NCBI GenBank assembly: GCA_017503945.1
Contig: JAFVSB010000055.1
Span: 1-24,022, forward strand
Origin: Clostridia bacterium
GTDB taxonomy: Bacteria; Bacillota; Clostridia; UMGS1810
Length of the DNA stretch: 24,022 bases
Direction of reading: 5' to 3'
In this document: one piece after another, positions 16,245 to 24,015 of the stretch
How positions within the stretch are numbered: position 1 is the first letter of the stretch
Layout of the letters: the number at the start of each line of letters is the position of its first letter
Program-made: the position numbers and the translations under genes
Notes under the pieces: model-generated
Told to the model about the DNA's origin: nothing
The model's input: only the letters and a program-made list of their open reading frames with translations
Databases searched by the model: none

Positions 16245-17183
16245 ATGAGATATTCATATGCTTTTGGAGAAAAAGCCTCCAAGATGTTTTTGGGAACTGC
16301 ATATTTCGGCGACGGAATTTCACAAAAAGACGCTTTTGCTATAATGGACAGATTCCGCGAAAATGGCGGCACTCACATTGACACTGCGCGTCTTTATGCA
16401 AACGGCAAAGCCGAAGAAATTGTTGGCAAGTGGCTTTATGAAACAAAAGCGCCGCAGATGCATGTGTTCACCAAAGGCGGCTATTATGATCCTGATGCAG
16501 GAGAAGAGTCAAGAGTCACACCCAAGGCCATCATTTCCGATCTTGAAAAAAGCCTTGAAGCACTAAATGTGAACACAATAGAATTTTACTGGCTGCATCG
16601 TGATGACAGAGTGATTGAGCCGGGCGAAGTGGCAGAATTAATGAATAGCCTTGTTAAAGCGGGCAAAATCAAAAAATTTGGTGCATCAAACTGGCAGTCC
16701 GACAGAATACAGGCAGTCAATGACTATGCCCAAAAGCATTCGCTTATGGGATTTTCAGCAAGCCAGCTTCGTTTTAACCCTGCCCATTGCCTTGGCGAAA
16801 GAGGCGGCCTTGTGGGCATGGATAAAGCTGAATTTGAGTTTTATAAAAATGCCCGAATGCCTGTTGTGGCATATTCATCTCAGGCAAAGGGATTCTTTTC
16901 AAAGGTGGCAGAATATGGGGTAGGTGCTCTTTCGCAAAAGGCAAAAGTGCGCTACTTGTGTGAAGAAAACCTTGAAAAGCTTGAAGTTATGAAAGCTCTT
17001 GCCCAAAAATACGATTGCTCAGTTGGAGCCATTGTATGCAGCGCAATGTGCTCTATAAATTATCCCGACACTTTCCCCGTGATAGGTGCAAGCAGGATTT
17101 CGCAGATTGACGATTCAATGTCGGGCGCAGATATTGTGCTCACCGGTGAAGAGCTTAAAATGATTTTTAAGGAAATTATGTAA
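16245..17183 (+). CDS. Aldo/keto reductase
   Basis: This is a 312-residue NAD(P)H-dependent oxidoreductase with the aldo/keto reductase barrel. The catalytic tetrad is complete: D46 and Y51 in HIDTARLYANGKAEE, K77 in VFTKGGY and H118 in FYWLHRDD. GASNW near residue 150 and the C-terminal PVIGASRISQIDD (cofactor phosphate-binding loop) also fit. The physiological substrate cannot be read from sequence. The closest style is the YhdN/oxidoreductase group rather than the metabolic xylose or aldose reductases. GGAGG precedes the ATG. It stands alone between two terminators, so it is probably monocistronic. Confidence 0.92.
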   Translation: MRYSYAFGEKASKMFLGTAYFGDGISQKDAFAIMDRFRENGGTHIDTARLYANGKAEEIVGKWLYETKAPQMHVFTKGGYYDPDAGEESRVTPKAIISDLEKSLEALNVNTIEFYWLHRDDRVIEPGEVAELMNSLVKAGKIKKFGASNWQSDRIQAVNDYAQKHSLMGFSASQLRFNPAHCLGERGGLVGMDKAEFEFYKNARMPVVAYSSQAKGFFSKVAEYGVGALSQKAKVRYLCEENLEKLEVMKALAQKYDCSVGAIVCSAMCSINYPDTFPVIGASRISQIDDSMSGADIVLTGEELKMIFKEIM

Positions 17184-17202
17184 TACACTCTTACACACAA
17201 AT

Positions 17203-17246
17203 AAAAAGAGCAGCAAAAGCCATGTGGTTTGCGCTGCTCTTTTTTG
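17203..17246. terminator. Bidirectional terminator between the reductase and the small minus-strand gene
   Basis: AAAAAGAGCAGC (17203-17214) pairs with GCTGCTCTTTTT (17233-17244), with further internal GCAAA/TTTGC pairing. T tracts occur in both directions. It lies 19 nt after the aldo/keto reductase stop and just beyond the end of the convergent 60-residue gene. Confidence 0.88.
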
Positions 17247-17248
17247 GT

Positions 17249-17431
17249 TTAGAAATGCCGTCTGGGTGACGAAGGCGCACCAAAATCATATATGTCCATA
17301 TAATTTTCAAGCTCGTCTTCATTTTCAGGCGGCACAGTGATCAGCCCTGTGCATTCTGTTGCAGAACATACTTTGAGTGAGTCAAATTTGTCGGGCTTTT
17401 CATCTTTGAAAAAAGGTTTTTCTTTCTTCAT
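17249..17431 (-). CDS. Small hypothetical protein with CSATECTG motif
   Basis: This is a 60-residue protein with a charged N-terminus (MKKEKPFFKDEKPDKFDSL), then KVCSATECTGLITVPPENED and an acidic, tyrosine-containing tail. Two cysteines five residues apart (C22 and C27) could bind a metal or form a disulfide. There is no membrane segment. It is judged real because GGAGG lies about 6 nt before the ATG and the frame ends exactly at a convergent terminator. I recall similar small proteins in Clostridia but know no function. It lies 66 nt downstream of the YihY-type gene, separated from it by a terminator hairpin, so it is transcribed by read-through or from a promoter I could not identify. Confidence 0.75.
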   Translation of the reverse strand: MKKEKPFFKDEKPDKFDSLKVCSATECTGLITVPPENEDELENYMDIYDFGAPSSPRRHF

Positions 17432-17451
17432 AAATTTCCTCCCCGGGAATA

Positions 17452-17483
17452 AAAAACTCCCACAGATAGTTTTATCTGTGGGA
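17452..17483 (-). terminator. Intrinsic terminator after the YihY-type gene
   Basis: A perfect 11-bp stem, TCCCACAGATA/TATCTGTGGGA (17458-17468 and 17473-17483), has loop GTTT. On the minus strand it is followed by GTTTTTT. It lies 15 nt beyond the stop of the YihY-type gene. Confidence 0.9.
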
Positions 17484-17497
17484 ATATAATTATTCTT

Positions 17498-18328
17498 TTA
17501 ATTTTTCATTCTTTTTTGGTATATCATGGCATTTATTTTGGCTCCTGCCAGCATGGACATACCCGTGATATATATCCACATTATCATACAGGCAAAGCCT
17601 GCAAGCGAGCCATAGATTATCTCATACTGTGGAAAATTATTGACATACAGAGCAAATAGCATCGACGCCACATACCATGCCAAAGTGGTAAATAGCGCTC
17701 CGGGAATCACATCTTTAATGCGAAGCTTTGCTGCAGGCAGTGCCCTAAACAGTGCCGACACCACAAAACTTATAAACACCAGTATTACAAGATAACGCGA
17801 TATGTTCCATATGGCGAGTATGTCTTGGCTTGAGGTGAGCTTTACAAGCAGCGCACCTATGAGCTTACCAAAGATGATGAGACCAAAGCTTGCTATTATG
17901 GAAATGTAGATGAAAAATGCAAAAATTAAAGTTATGATATGATATTGTATAAAGCCTCTGTCACTTTTCACCTTGTAGAAGCGGTCAAGAGCTTTTTTTA
18001 GTCCGCCCACAAAACCCGACAGGGTAAAAAGCGAAAACGCACCTGTGATTGCAATGACTGCTGTTGAACGCGTGCGGCTCACAAGCATTTTTATAAGCAG
18101 CTTTGCAAGCTTATTGGGCAAAGCTCCCAAAGCCACGAGCACCGCGTCGGTGTAGTTCTGGCTAATGGCAGATGCCACTGTGAACACCAATAGAATCATG
18201 GGCAGAAAGCTCGACAGAAGATAAAAGCTCATCTCGGCAGTAAGTCCAAAAAAATCACCATCGGTAAAATCGTGGCATATATCCTGAAGCTTGGCAAACA
18301 AATTTTTGATTTTTGATGTCATAAGCAT
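17498..18328 (-). CDS. yihY: YihY/BrkB family inner-membrane protein
   Basis: This is a 276-residue polytopic membrane protein with about six hydrophobic segments. Family hallmarks include LTAEMSFYLLSSFLPMILL near residues 28-47, GGLKKALDRFYKV in the middle, PGALFTTLAWYVASMLFALY, and the C-terminal YGSLAGFACMIMWIYITGMS. The family was once annotated as ribonuclease BN, which is now regarded as wrong; its transport or envelope role is unresolved. GAAAGGA precedes the first ATG by about 5 nt, and an in-frame ATG two codons later is an alternative. A perfect TATAAT on the minus strand (18367-18362) lies 34 nt upstream. It is transcribed divergently from the ftsK/spoIIIE gene. Confidence 0.9.
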   Translation of the reverse strand: MLMTSKIKNLFAKLQDICHDFTDGDFFGLTAEMSFYLLSSFLPMILLVFTVASAISQNYTDAVLVALGALPNKLAKLLIKMLVSRTRSTAVIAITGAFSLFTLSGFVGGLKKALDRFYKVKSDRGFIQYHIITLIFAFFIYISIIASFGLIIFGKLIGALLVKLTSSQDILAIWNISRYLVILVFISFVVSALFRALPAAKLRIKDVIPGALFTTLAWYVASMLFALYVNNFPQYEIIYGSLAGFACMIMWIYITGMSMLAGAKINAMIYQKRMKN

Positions 18329-18361
18329 ATATATCCTTTCGGGTGATATACTACTACACTA

Positions 18362-18367
18362 ATTATA
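18362..18367 (-). promoter_or_regulatory. -10 box of the YihY-type gene
   Basis: TATAAT is present on the minus strand, 34 nt before the start codon. The hexamer 17 bp further upstream (TGGTAA) is a poor -35, so the call rests on the -10 box and position. Confidence 0.5.
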
Positions 18368-18455
18368 TCTCATTGTGATAAAAATTACCATATGCAACAT
18401 GTTGTTAGTTGTGCACAAAAATAAAAGCCGATATATGTTCAAAAAGTATATACAT

Positions 18456-18484
18456 TTGACTTTTAAAATATGTTATAATATCTT
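18456..18484 (+). promoter_or_regulatory. Promoter of ftsK/spoIIIE
   Basis: Two overlapping possibilities exist. One is an extended -10, TGTTATAAT (18471-18479), which can work without a good -35. The other is TTGACT (18456-18461) with a 17-bp spacer to a weaker TATCTT (18479-18484). Either starts transcription 40-60 nt before the gene. Confidence 0.6.
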
Positions 18485-18528
18485 CGTGTTATTATGCTTT
18501 GTAATATATTAAATGAAAGGTAAAATCT

Positions 18529-20883
18529 ATGCCATCACAAAATAATAAAAAAAATACAAATAAAAAACCTAACCCCCGCGCATCTTCCAAAAAAGCAAAA
18601 TCTCAGTCCGGCTCTGGCGGTATGCGCTTTGAGGTTTTCGCAATTTGCGCACTTGCCATTTGCATGTATCTTCTCATATGCATATATTCGAATGCGGGCG
18701 GATTTGTAGGCTCATGGATCAGAAAGATTATCATGGGTCTTACAGGCACCTGTGCCTATATCCTGCCTTTTGCCACAGCAGCGCTTATTATCTATTCACT
18801 GTGCAACCGCCACAAAAAGAGCAATAAGGCCAAATATATCATGTCATACAGTGCGGTGGCAGTGCTCGGCGCCATATTTCAGCGCATTTTTGCGCCCGAT
18901 GCAGCTCCTGCCGAGTGGTTTGCCACAGGCAGCGCAGGAGGCATAAGCGGCGGCTTTGTAGGCGGTGCAATCACAGCAGTGCTCAGCATTTTTGGTACAG
19001 CAGGTTCATATCTTATCCTGTTTTGCTCTCTTATTGTGCTCGTTATTCTTATCTTCAACATTTCCCTTGCAGGCGTTTTTGATGCGGTGCGCCTTTTTGT
19101 GCGCGAGCTTTGTGCCAAAGGACAAAGCAGTGCTGCCAAAGCTAAACCTGCAGTGGAGACAAATCGCGGTGTTGCCATCGACCCCGACCTTGAAAGCACC
19201 GATTTTTCTGACCGCGAGATTGTGTTCAACATTCCCGAAGAAGACACCAACCACGATGATGAAGCCTTTGCCGACCCTGAAATAAGAGTGTATGACGATG
19301 TGACATCAGGTCCTGAGGATATGGAACCATCCGACGAAGAAAAAGAAGCCAAAAAGCTCTCTGATGATGAAAAGGAGTCCATCGACCGCGAAATCAAAGA
19401 AGAGATTGAGGGCGCCGAAAAGGGAAAAGAAATCATTGAATATACCTATCCGTCAATTGACCTTCTTAGCAGACCTCAGCCCGTGGTGGGCGGAGCCAAT
19501 GTGCAAGATGAGCTAAGAGGCAACGCCCGCCAGCTCATTGAGACTCTGCACAGCTTCAAGGTTGATGCCAAGGTTGTGGAGATAAGCCAGGGCCCCACCA
19601 TCACCCGCTATGAAATAGAACCCGCCGAGGGCATCAGAGTAAATCAGATAACCAACCTTTCCAAAGATATAGGCCTTAAGTTTAAAGCCGACAAGGGCGT
19701 CATGGTGGCTCCCGTGCCCGGCAAATCCACCATAGGCATCGAAATAGAAAACAAAACCCCCAGCACAGTTACCCTTCGCGAGGTTATCGAAAGCGATGAG
19801 TTCAAAAATCACAAATCCAAGCTTGCAGTGGCGCTGGGTAAAGATGTTAGTGGCAAGCCCATCATCATGGATCTTGCCAAAATGCCTCACCTTCTCATTG
19901 CAGGTGCTACAGGTGCAGGTAAATCGGTGTGCATCAACACCCTCATCATAAGCCTTCTGTACAAAGCCGACCCCAACGAGGTAAAGCTTGTAATGATAGA
20001 CCCCAAGCAGGTTGAGCTTGGTGTATACAACGGTATTCCGCATCTTCTCATTCCCGTTGTAAAAGATGCCAAAAAAGCCACCGGTGCTCTTTCGTGGGCA
20101 GTGCAGGAAATGACCGAGCGCTACAGCATATTTGAACGCAACAATGTGCGCAATATCACAGGCTATAACGAGCTCATGGAGCGAAACGGCACTCCCGAAA
20201 ATAAAATGGCATCCATTGTCATTATCATCGACGAATTTGCCGACCTCATGATGGTGGCTCCTGCCGATGTTGAAAACTATGTGTGCCGTATTGCGCAGCT
20301 TGCGCGTGCTGCAGGCATGCATCTGGTCATTGCCACTCAGAGACCTGTTGTCAAATTCATCACAGGTAACATCAAAGCCAATGTGCCCAGCCGTATTTCA
20401 TTCATGGTGGCATCAGTGCGTGACTCTCAGACCATTCTCGACATTGGCGGCGCCGAAAAACTCATAGGCAGGGGCGATATGCTCTACATGCCCGTGGGTG
20501 AGACTTCGCCGTCACGAATGCAGTGCGCCTTTGTTTCTGATGATGAGGTCAATGCAGTGGTTGCATCTGTGAGCAACGGCACCCAGGCAGTGTATGACCC
20601 AAATGTTATAGAACAAATTGAAAAAGACGAGGGAGAATATAAGCCCGATGGCGACGACCCGGGCGATTGTGACGAGCTTTTGGCCGATTGCATCGACATG
20701 GCAATCACAAGCGGTCAGATATCCACTTCGCTTCTCCAGCGCCGATTCCGCATAGGCTACAATCGCGCAGGCAGCATCATCGACCAGATGGAAGCGCGTG
20801 GCATCATAAGCGGACTCGACGGCAACAAACCCCGTCAGGTGCTCATAACCCGTGAACAATACAACGAAATGCTGATGAAATAA
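18529..20883 (+). CDS. ftsK: FtsK/SpoIIIE family DNA translocase
   Basis: This is a 784-residue septal DNA pump. A basic N-terminus is followed by about four transmembrane helices (roughly 34-57, 64-90, 100-122 and 145-185), an acidic linker (about 215-300), then the alpha/beta motor. Walker A GATGAGKS is at 459-466 and Walker B IIIDEF at 565-570, followed by the ATQRP motif. A C-terminal gamma winged helix (about 718-784; SLLQRRFRIGYNRAGSIIDQ) recognises chromosome-polarising sequences. It moves chromosomal DNA through the division septum, or into the forespore if the organism sporulates. FtsK and SpoIIIE cannot be separated by sequence alone. AAAGG precedes the ATG. The radical SAM gene begins 12 nt after the stop. 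Confidence 0.95.
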   Translation: MPSQNNKKNTNKKPNPRASSKKAKSQSGSGGMRFEVFAICALAICMYLLICIYSNAGGFVGSWIRKIIMGLTGTCAYILPFATAALIIYSLCNRHKKSNKAKYIMSYSAVAVLGAIFQRIFAPDAAPAEWFATGSAGGISGGFVGGAITAVLSIFGTAGSYLILFCSLIVLVILIFNISLAGVFDAVRLFVRELCAKGQSSAAKAKPAVETNRGVAIDPDLESTDFSDREIVFNIPEEDTNHDDEAFADPEIRVYDDVTSGPEDMEPSDEEKEAKKLSDDEKESIDREIKEEIEGAEKGKEIIEYTYPSIDLLSRPQPVVGGANVQDELRGNARQLIETLHSFKVDAKVVEISQGPTITRYEIEPAEGIRVNQITNLSKDIGLKFKADKGVMVAPVPGKSTIGIEIENKTPSTVTLREVIESDEFKNHKSKLAVALGKDVSGKPIIMDLAKMPHLLIAGATGAGKSVCINTLIISLLYKADPNEVKLVMIDPKQVELGVYNGIPHLLIPVVKDAKKATGALSWAVQEMTERYSIFERNNVRNITGYNELMERNGTPENKMASIVIIIDEFADLMMVAPADVENYVCRIAQLARAAGMHLVIATQRPVVKFITGNIKANVPSRISFMVASVRDSQTILDIGGAEKLIGRGDMLYMPVGETSPSRMQCAFVSDDEVNAVVASVSNGTQAVYDPNVIEQIEKDEGEYKPDGDDPGDCDELLADCIDMAITSGQISTSLLQRRFRIGYNRAGSIIDQMEARGIISGLDGNKPRQVLITREQYNEMLMK

Positions 20884-20895
20884 ACGGAGATTTTT

Positions 20896-22836
20896 ATGCC
20901 ACACAATCCATTTTTGCCCATATCGCGTAGTGATATGGACGAGCTCGGTATAGAGCAGCTTGATTTTGTATATGTGTGCGGTGATGCCTATGTAGACCAC
21001 CCCGCCTTTGGCCACGCCATCATAAGCCGTGTGCTCGAAAGCCTTGGCTACACAGTGGGCATCATTGCTCAGCCCGACTGGTCGTCAACTCATGATTTCA
21101 TGCGCCTTGGTGCACCAAAGCTTGCATTTTTGGTGTCGGCAGGCAACATAGATTCCATGGTCAATCACTATACAGTCAACAAAAAACGCCGCAGTGAAGA
21201 CCTCTATTCCCCGGGTGGCAAAAGCGGCCACAGACCCGACCGCGCCACCATTGTATATTGCAATCGCATCCGCGAGGCTTTCCCAGGCGCGCAGATTATC
21301 ATTGGCGGCATCGAGGCAAGCCTGCGCCGCTTTGCCCACTATGACTATTGGGACAATAAGGTGCGCAGGTCAATTCTTTTAGACAGCCGCGCCGATTGCC
21401 TCACCTATGGCATGGGCGAGAGGATAATAGCTCAGCTTGCCGAATCACTCAGCTCAGGTATCCCCGCGGCCGACACCGACATAGACGGCTGCTGTTATAT
21501 CCGCAAAAACACAGATTTCCTCACTGATTATATAGAAATACCATCTTATGAAGATGTGCGTGATGACAAGCGCAAATATGCTATAGCCACAAAGCTTGAA
21601 TTTGACAATCAGGATTCGGTCACTGCCAAAACCCTTGTGCAAAAGCATGGCGACCGCTATCTTGTGGTAAATCCACCCATGGCTCCGCTTGAAGAGGGCG
21701 AGCTCGATGAGGTGTATGAGCTCGGCTATGCGCTCACCTATCATCCGATATATAAACCCTTCGGTGGCGTACCTGCCATAGACGAGGTCAAGTTTTCCAT
21801 CACTCACAACAGAGGCTGCTTTGGCGAGTGCAATTTTTGTGCGCTCACCTTTCATCAGGGCAGAGCTGTGCGCAGCCGCAGTGTGGACTCGGTGGTGCGC
21901 GAGGCTCATAGGCTTGCATCACAGAGTGATTTCAAGGGCTACATTCACGACATTGGCGGCCCCACTGCCAATTTCACCCATGCCTCATGCCAAAAGCAGC
22001 TCACCAAAGGCACATGCACAGCACGCAGGTGTCTTTATCCCACACCGTGCAAAAACCTTGTTGCCGACCATTCCAAATATCTTCGCATGCTGAGAGCTGT
22101 GCGCGCAATTCCCGGCATAAAAAAGGTGTTCATTCGCTCGGGTATTCGCTATGATTATCTCCTTGCCGATAAAAGCGACGCGTTTTTGCGCGAGCTTTGT
22201 GAGCATCATGTGAGCGGTCAGCTCCGTGTTGCACCTGAGCATATCAGCGATAGAGTGCTTGCTCTTATGGGTAAGCCGTCGGCAAAGGTGTATGACAAGT
22301 TTTGCGCCCATTTTGATGCAGCATCGAAAAGGGCAGACAAGGAACAATATGCAGTGCCATACCTCATGAGCAGCCACCCTGGTAGTACGCTCGAAGATGC
22401 CATAGAGCTTGCTCTCTACACCAAGCGACACCGCATAAATCCCAAACAGGTGCAGGATTTTTATCCCACTCCGTTCACTGTGTCCACCTGCATGTACTAC
22501 ACAGGCATCAACCCTCTTGACATGACCAAGGTGTATGTGCCCAGAGGCGAAGAAAAACTCATGCAAAGAGCGCTGCTTCAATATAGTGACCCCGCCAACC
22601 ACAATCTTGTAATAAAAGCGCTCAAAAAAGCGCACCGCGAGGACCTGATTGGCTTTGGCCCCGATTGTCTGGTAAGACCAAGGCTTTTAAAAGATGAAAA
22701 AAAGACCACTTCAAATACAAAGCACAGAAAGGATACAAAAAATGAGTTATCAGATTTTAGACGGAAAAAAAGTGTCACAAAAGGTAAAGGACGAGCTGGC
22801 CCAAAAGGTGGCAGAGCTAAAGCAAAAAGGCGTTAA
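20896..22836 (+). CDS. ygiQ: YgiQ-type (UPF0313) radical SAM protein
   Basis: This is a 646-residue protein. The N-terminal UPF0313 region begins FLPISRSDMDELGIEQLDFV and includes VYCNRIREAFPGAQIIIGGI. The radical SAM core carries C308, C312 and C315 (GCFGECNFC), the CxxxCxxC motif that binds the 4Fe-4S cluster and S-adenosylmethionine. Further family signatures are HDIGGPTANF, an additional cysteine-rich stretch (CQKQLTKGTCTARRCLYP), VAPEHISDRVLALMGKP and VQDFYPTPFTVSTCMYYTG. The reaction catalysed by this family is unknown to me. The last ~50 residues are Lys/Arg-rich and low in complexity. Their final 95 nt lie inside folD in another frame, which is unusual. Similar basic tails occur in this family, so the frame may be genuine to its stop. 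Confidence 0.92.
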   Translation: MPHNPFLPISRSDMDELGIEQLDFVYVCGDAYVDHPAFGHAIISRVLESLGYTVGIIAQPDWSSTHDFMRLGAPKLAFLVSAGNIDSMVNHYTVNKKRRSEDLYSPGGKSGHRPDRATIVYCNRIREAFPGAQIIIGGIEASLRRFAHYDYWDNKVRRSILLDSRADCLTYGMGERIIAQLAESLSSGIPAADTDIDGCCYIRKNTDFLTDYIEIPSYEDVRDDKRKYAIATKLEFDNQDSVTAKTLVQKHGDRYLVVNPPMAPLEEGELDEVYELGYALTYHPIYKPFGGVPAIDEVKFSITHNRGCFGECNFCALTFHQGRAVRSRSVDSVVREAHRLASQSDFKGYIHDIGGPTANFTHASCQKQLTKGTCTARRCLYPTPCKNLVADHSKYLRMLRAVRAIPGIKKVFIRSGIRYDYLLADKSDAFLRELCEHHVSGQLRVAPEHISDRVLALMGKPSAKVYDKFCAHFDAASKRADKEQYAVPYLMSSHPGSTLEDAIELALYTKRHRINPKQVQDFYPTPFTVSTCMYYTGINPLDMTKVYVPRGEEKLMQRALLQYSDPANHNLVIKALKKAHREDLIGFGPDCLVRPRLLKDEKKTTSNTKHRKDTKNELSDFRRKKSVTKGKGRAGPKGGRAKAKRR

Positions 22837-23596
22837 TCCGGGCCTTGCCGTTGTTATAGTGGGTGATGATTCGGCATCGAGAGTATATGTGAACAACAAA
22901 AAAAAGGCCTGCGAATATTGCGGCATCTATTCCGAGGAATATGCACTGCCTGCCTCCACCACCGAATCGGAGCTCCTTGAGCTTGTAGAGAAGCTCAACA
23001 CCAAAGCCGACATTCACGGCATACTCGTGCAGCTTCCTTTGCCCAAACACATCAATGAAGAAACCATCATCAACGCCATCCGCCCCGAAAAGGATGTGGA
23101 TGCATTCCACCCTGTGAATGTGGGCAAGATAATGATTGGCAATTTTGATTTTCTGCCATGCACCCCTGCAGGCGTTATGGAGCTACTCGATGATGCAGGC
23201 ATTGACCTTTGCGGCAAGCACTGTGTGGTCATTGGCCGAAGCAACATAGTGGGCAAGCCTCAGGCAATGCTTCTTTTGCACAAAAATGCCACCGTCACAA
23301 TCTGTCATTCCAAAACTGCCAACCTAAAAGAGGTTGCTCGCACAGCCGACATTTTGGTGGTTGCAGTGGGCAGAGCCAAGATGGTTGATGAAGAATATAT
23401 CAAAGACGGCGCCGTGGTAATCGATGTAGGCATGGACAGAGACGAAAACGGCAAGCTTTGCGGTGATGTTGATTTTGACTCAGCATGCAAAAAGGCTTCC
23501 TATATCACTCCCGTTCCGGGCGGTGTAGGCCCCATGACCATTGCCACACTCATGAAAAATGCAGTAACCGCAGCTATTCGTCAGAGCGAAAATTAA
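22742..23596 (+). CDS. folD: FolD, methylenetetrahydrofolate dehydrogenase/cyclohydrolase
   Basis: This is a 284-residue bifunctional enzyme that interconverts methylene-, methenyl- and 10-formyl-tetrahydrofolate using NADP. Seen are the substrate site Y49 and the lysines at 53-55 in VYVNNKKKACEYCGI, VQLPLP at 96-101, KDVDAFHP at 117-124 (most relatives have DGFHP), LPCTPAG at 138-144, the dinucleotide motif GRSNIVGKP at 165-173 and PVPGGVGPMT at 257-266. The frame extends upstream to an ATG at 22694. Start 22742 is chosen because MSYQILDGK fits the family and GAAAGGA lies about 8 nt before it. The start lies inside the 3' end of the radical SAM gene. Confidence 0.95.
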   Translation: MSYQILDGKKVSQKVKDELAQKVAELKQKGVNPGLAVVIVGDDSASRVYVNNKKKACEYCGIYSEEYALPASTTESELLELVEKLNTKADIHGILVQLPLPKHINEETIINAIRPEKDVDAFHPVNVGKIMIGNFDFLPCTPAGVMELLDDAGIDLCGKHCVVIGRSNIVGKPQAMLLLHKNATVTICHSKTANLKEVARTADILVVAVGRAKMVDEEYIKDGAVVIDVGMDRDENGKLCGDVDFDSACKKASYITPVPGGVGPMTIATLMKNAVTAAIRQSEN

Positions 23597-23611
23597 TGTA
23601 ATTCTATTGCT

Positions 23612-23650
23612 TCAAGCAGTGAAAAATGCTATGCATTTTTCGCTGCTTGA
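23612..23650 (+). terminator. Long hairpin after folD, probable terminator
   Basis: Arms TCAAGCAGTGAAAAATG (23612-23628) and CATTTTTCGCTGCTTGA (23634-23650) pair over 17 positions with one G-U and a 5-nt loop. It starts 16 nt after the folD stop. A clean T tract is lacking, so efficiency is uncertain. A smaller TGGTTTT/AAAACCA hairpin follows at 23664-23681. Otherwise 23597-23711 appears empty. Confidence 0.55.
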
Positions 23651-23711
23651 GCATTTGGTTTGGTGGTTTTGCCAAAAACCAAAAACGGCGAAAAATTTTT
23701 CTCAAAAAGTA

Positions 23712-23740
23712 TTGACAAATCAAATTTTATATGATAATAT
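23712..23740 (+). promoter_or_regulatory. Promoter of the tRNA cluster
   Basis: A perfect -35 TTGACA (23712-23717) is followed, at a 17-bp spacer, by TAATAT (23735-23740), or at 15 bp by GATAAT (23733-23738). It lies about 20 nt before the first tRNA and is AT-rich throughout, as is usual for strong stable-RNA promoters. Confidence 0.8.
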
Positions 23741-23759
23741 ATACGAGTCGCTCAGTTAT

Positions 23760-23832
23760 GGGAGCTTAGCTCAGCTGGGAGAGCATCTGCCTTACAAGCA
23801 GAGGGTCATAGGTTCGAGCCCTATAGCTCCCA
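23760..23832 (+). tRNA. tRNA-Val (anticodon TAC)
   Basis: This is a 73-nt cloverleaf. The acceptor stem GGGAGCT/AGCTCCC is perfect, the D arm reads AGCTCAGCTGGGAGAGC, the anticodon arm TCTGC-CTTACAA-GCAGA gives TAC (Val, GTA codon), and the T arm includes GGTTCGAGCC. The discriminator is A, and the 3' CCA is not encoded (ATT follows). Confidence 0.95.
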
Positions 23833-23854
23833 TTTCTTTTATAATTTAATATTC

Positions 23855-23927
23855 GCTGGTGTAGCTCAATTGGCAGAGCAGCTGATTTGTAATCAGCAGG
23901 TTGCGGGTTCAAGTCCCATCACCAGCT
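23855..23927 (+). tRNA. tRNA-Thr (anticodon TGT)
   Basis: The acceptor stem is GCTGGTG/CACCAGC, the D arm is AGCTCAATTGGCAGAGC, the anticodon arm GCTGA-TTTGTAA-TCAGC gives TGT (Thr, ACA codon), and the T loop is GTTCAAGTC. The discriminator is T, and CCA is not encoded. It lies 22 nt after tRNA-Val. Confidence 0.94.
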
Positions 23928-23930
23928 TAT

Positions 23931-24015
23931 GGGGAGGTTCCCGAGTGGCCAAAGGGGACAGACTGTAAATCTGCTGCATCTTGCTTCGGTGGTTCGAATC
24001 CGCCCCTCCCCACCA
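23931..24015 (+). tRNA. tRNA-Tyr (anticodon GTA)
   Basis: This is an 85-nt class II tRNA. The acceptor stem GGGGAGG/CCTCCCC is perfect, the anticodon loop CTGTAAA gives GTA (Tyr), a long variable arm follows (GCTGCATCTTGCTTCGG region), and the T loop is GTTCGAATC. Discriminator A (24012) is followed by an encoded CCA (24013-24015), unlike the two tRNAs before it. It lies 3 nt after tRNA-Thr. The cluster may continue past the window edge. Confidence 0.95.

Noticed and set aside
19513..20322. 269-residue minus-strand open frame inside ftsK/spoIIIE
   Set aside because: It lies wholly antisense to the conserved motor domain, shows no family motif and has no start signals.
23760..24015. tRNA genes as a prophage integration site for the capsid cassette
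   Set aside because: The cassette lies about 17 kb away and no tRNA fragment or integrase gene is seen beside it.
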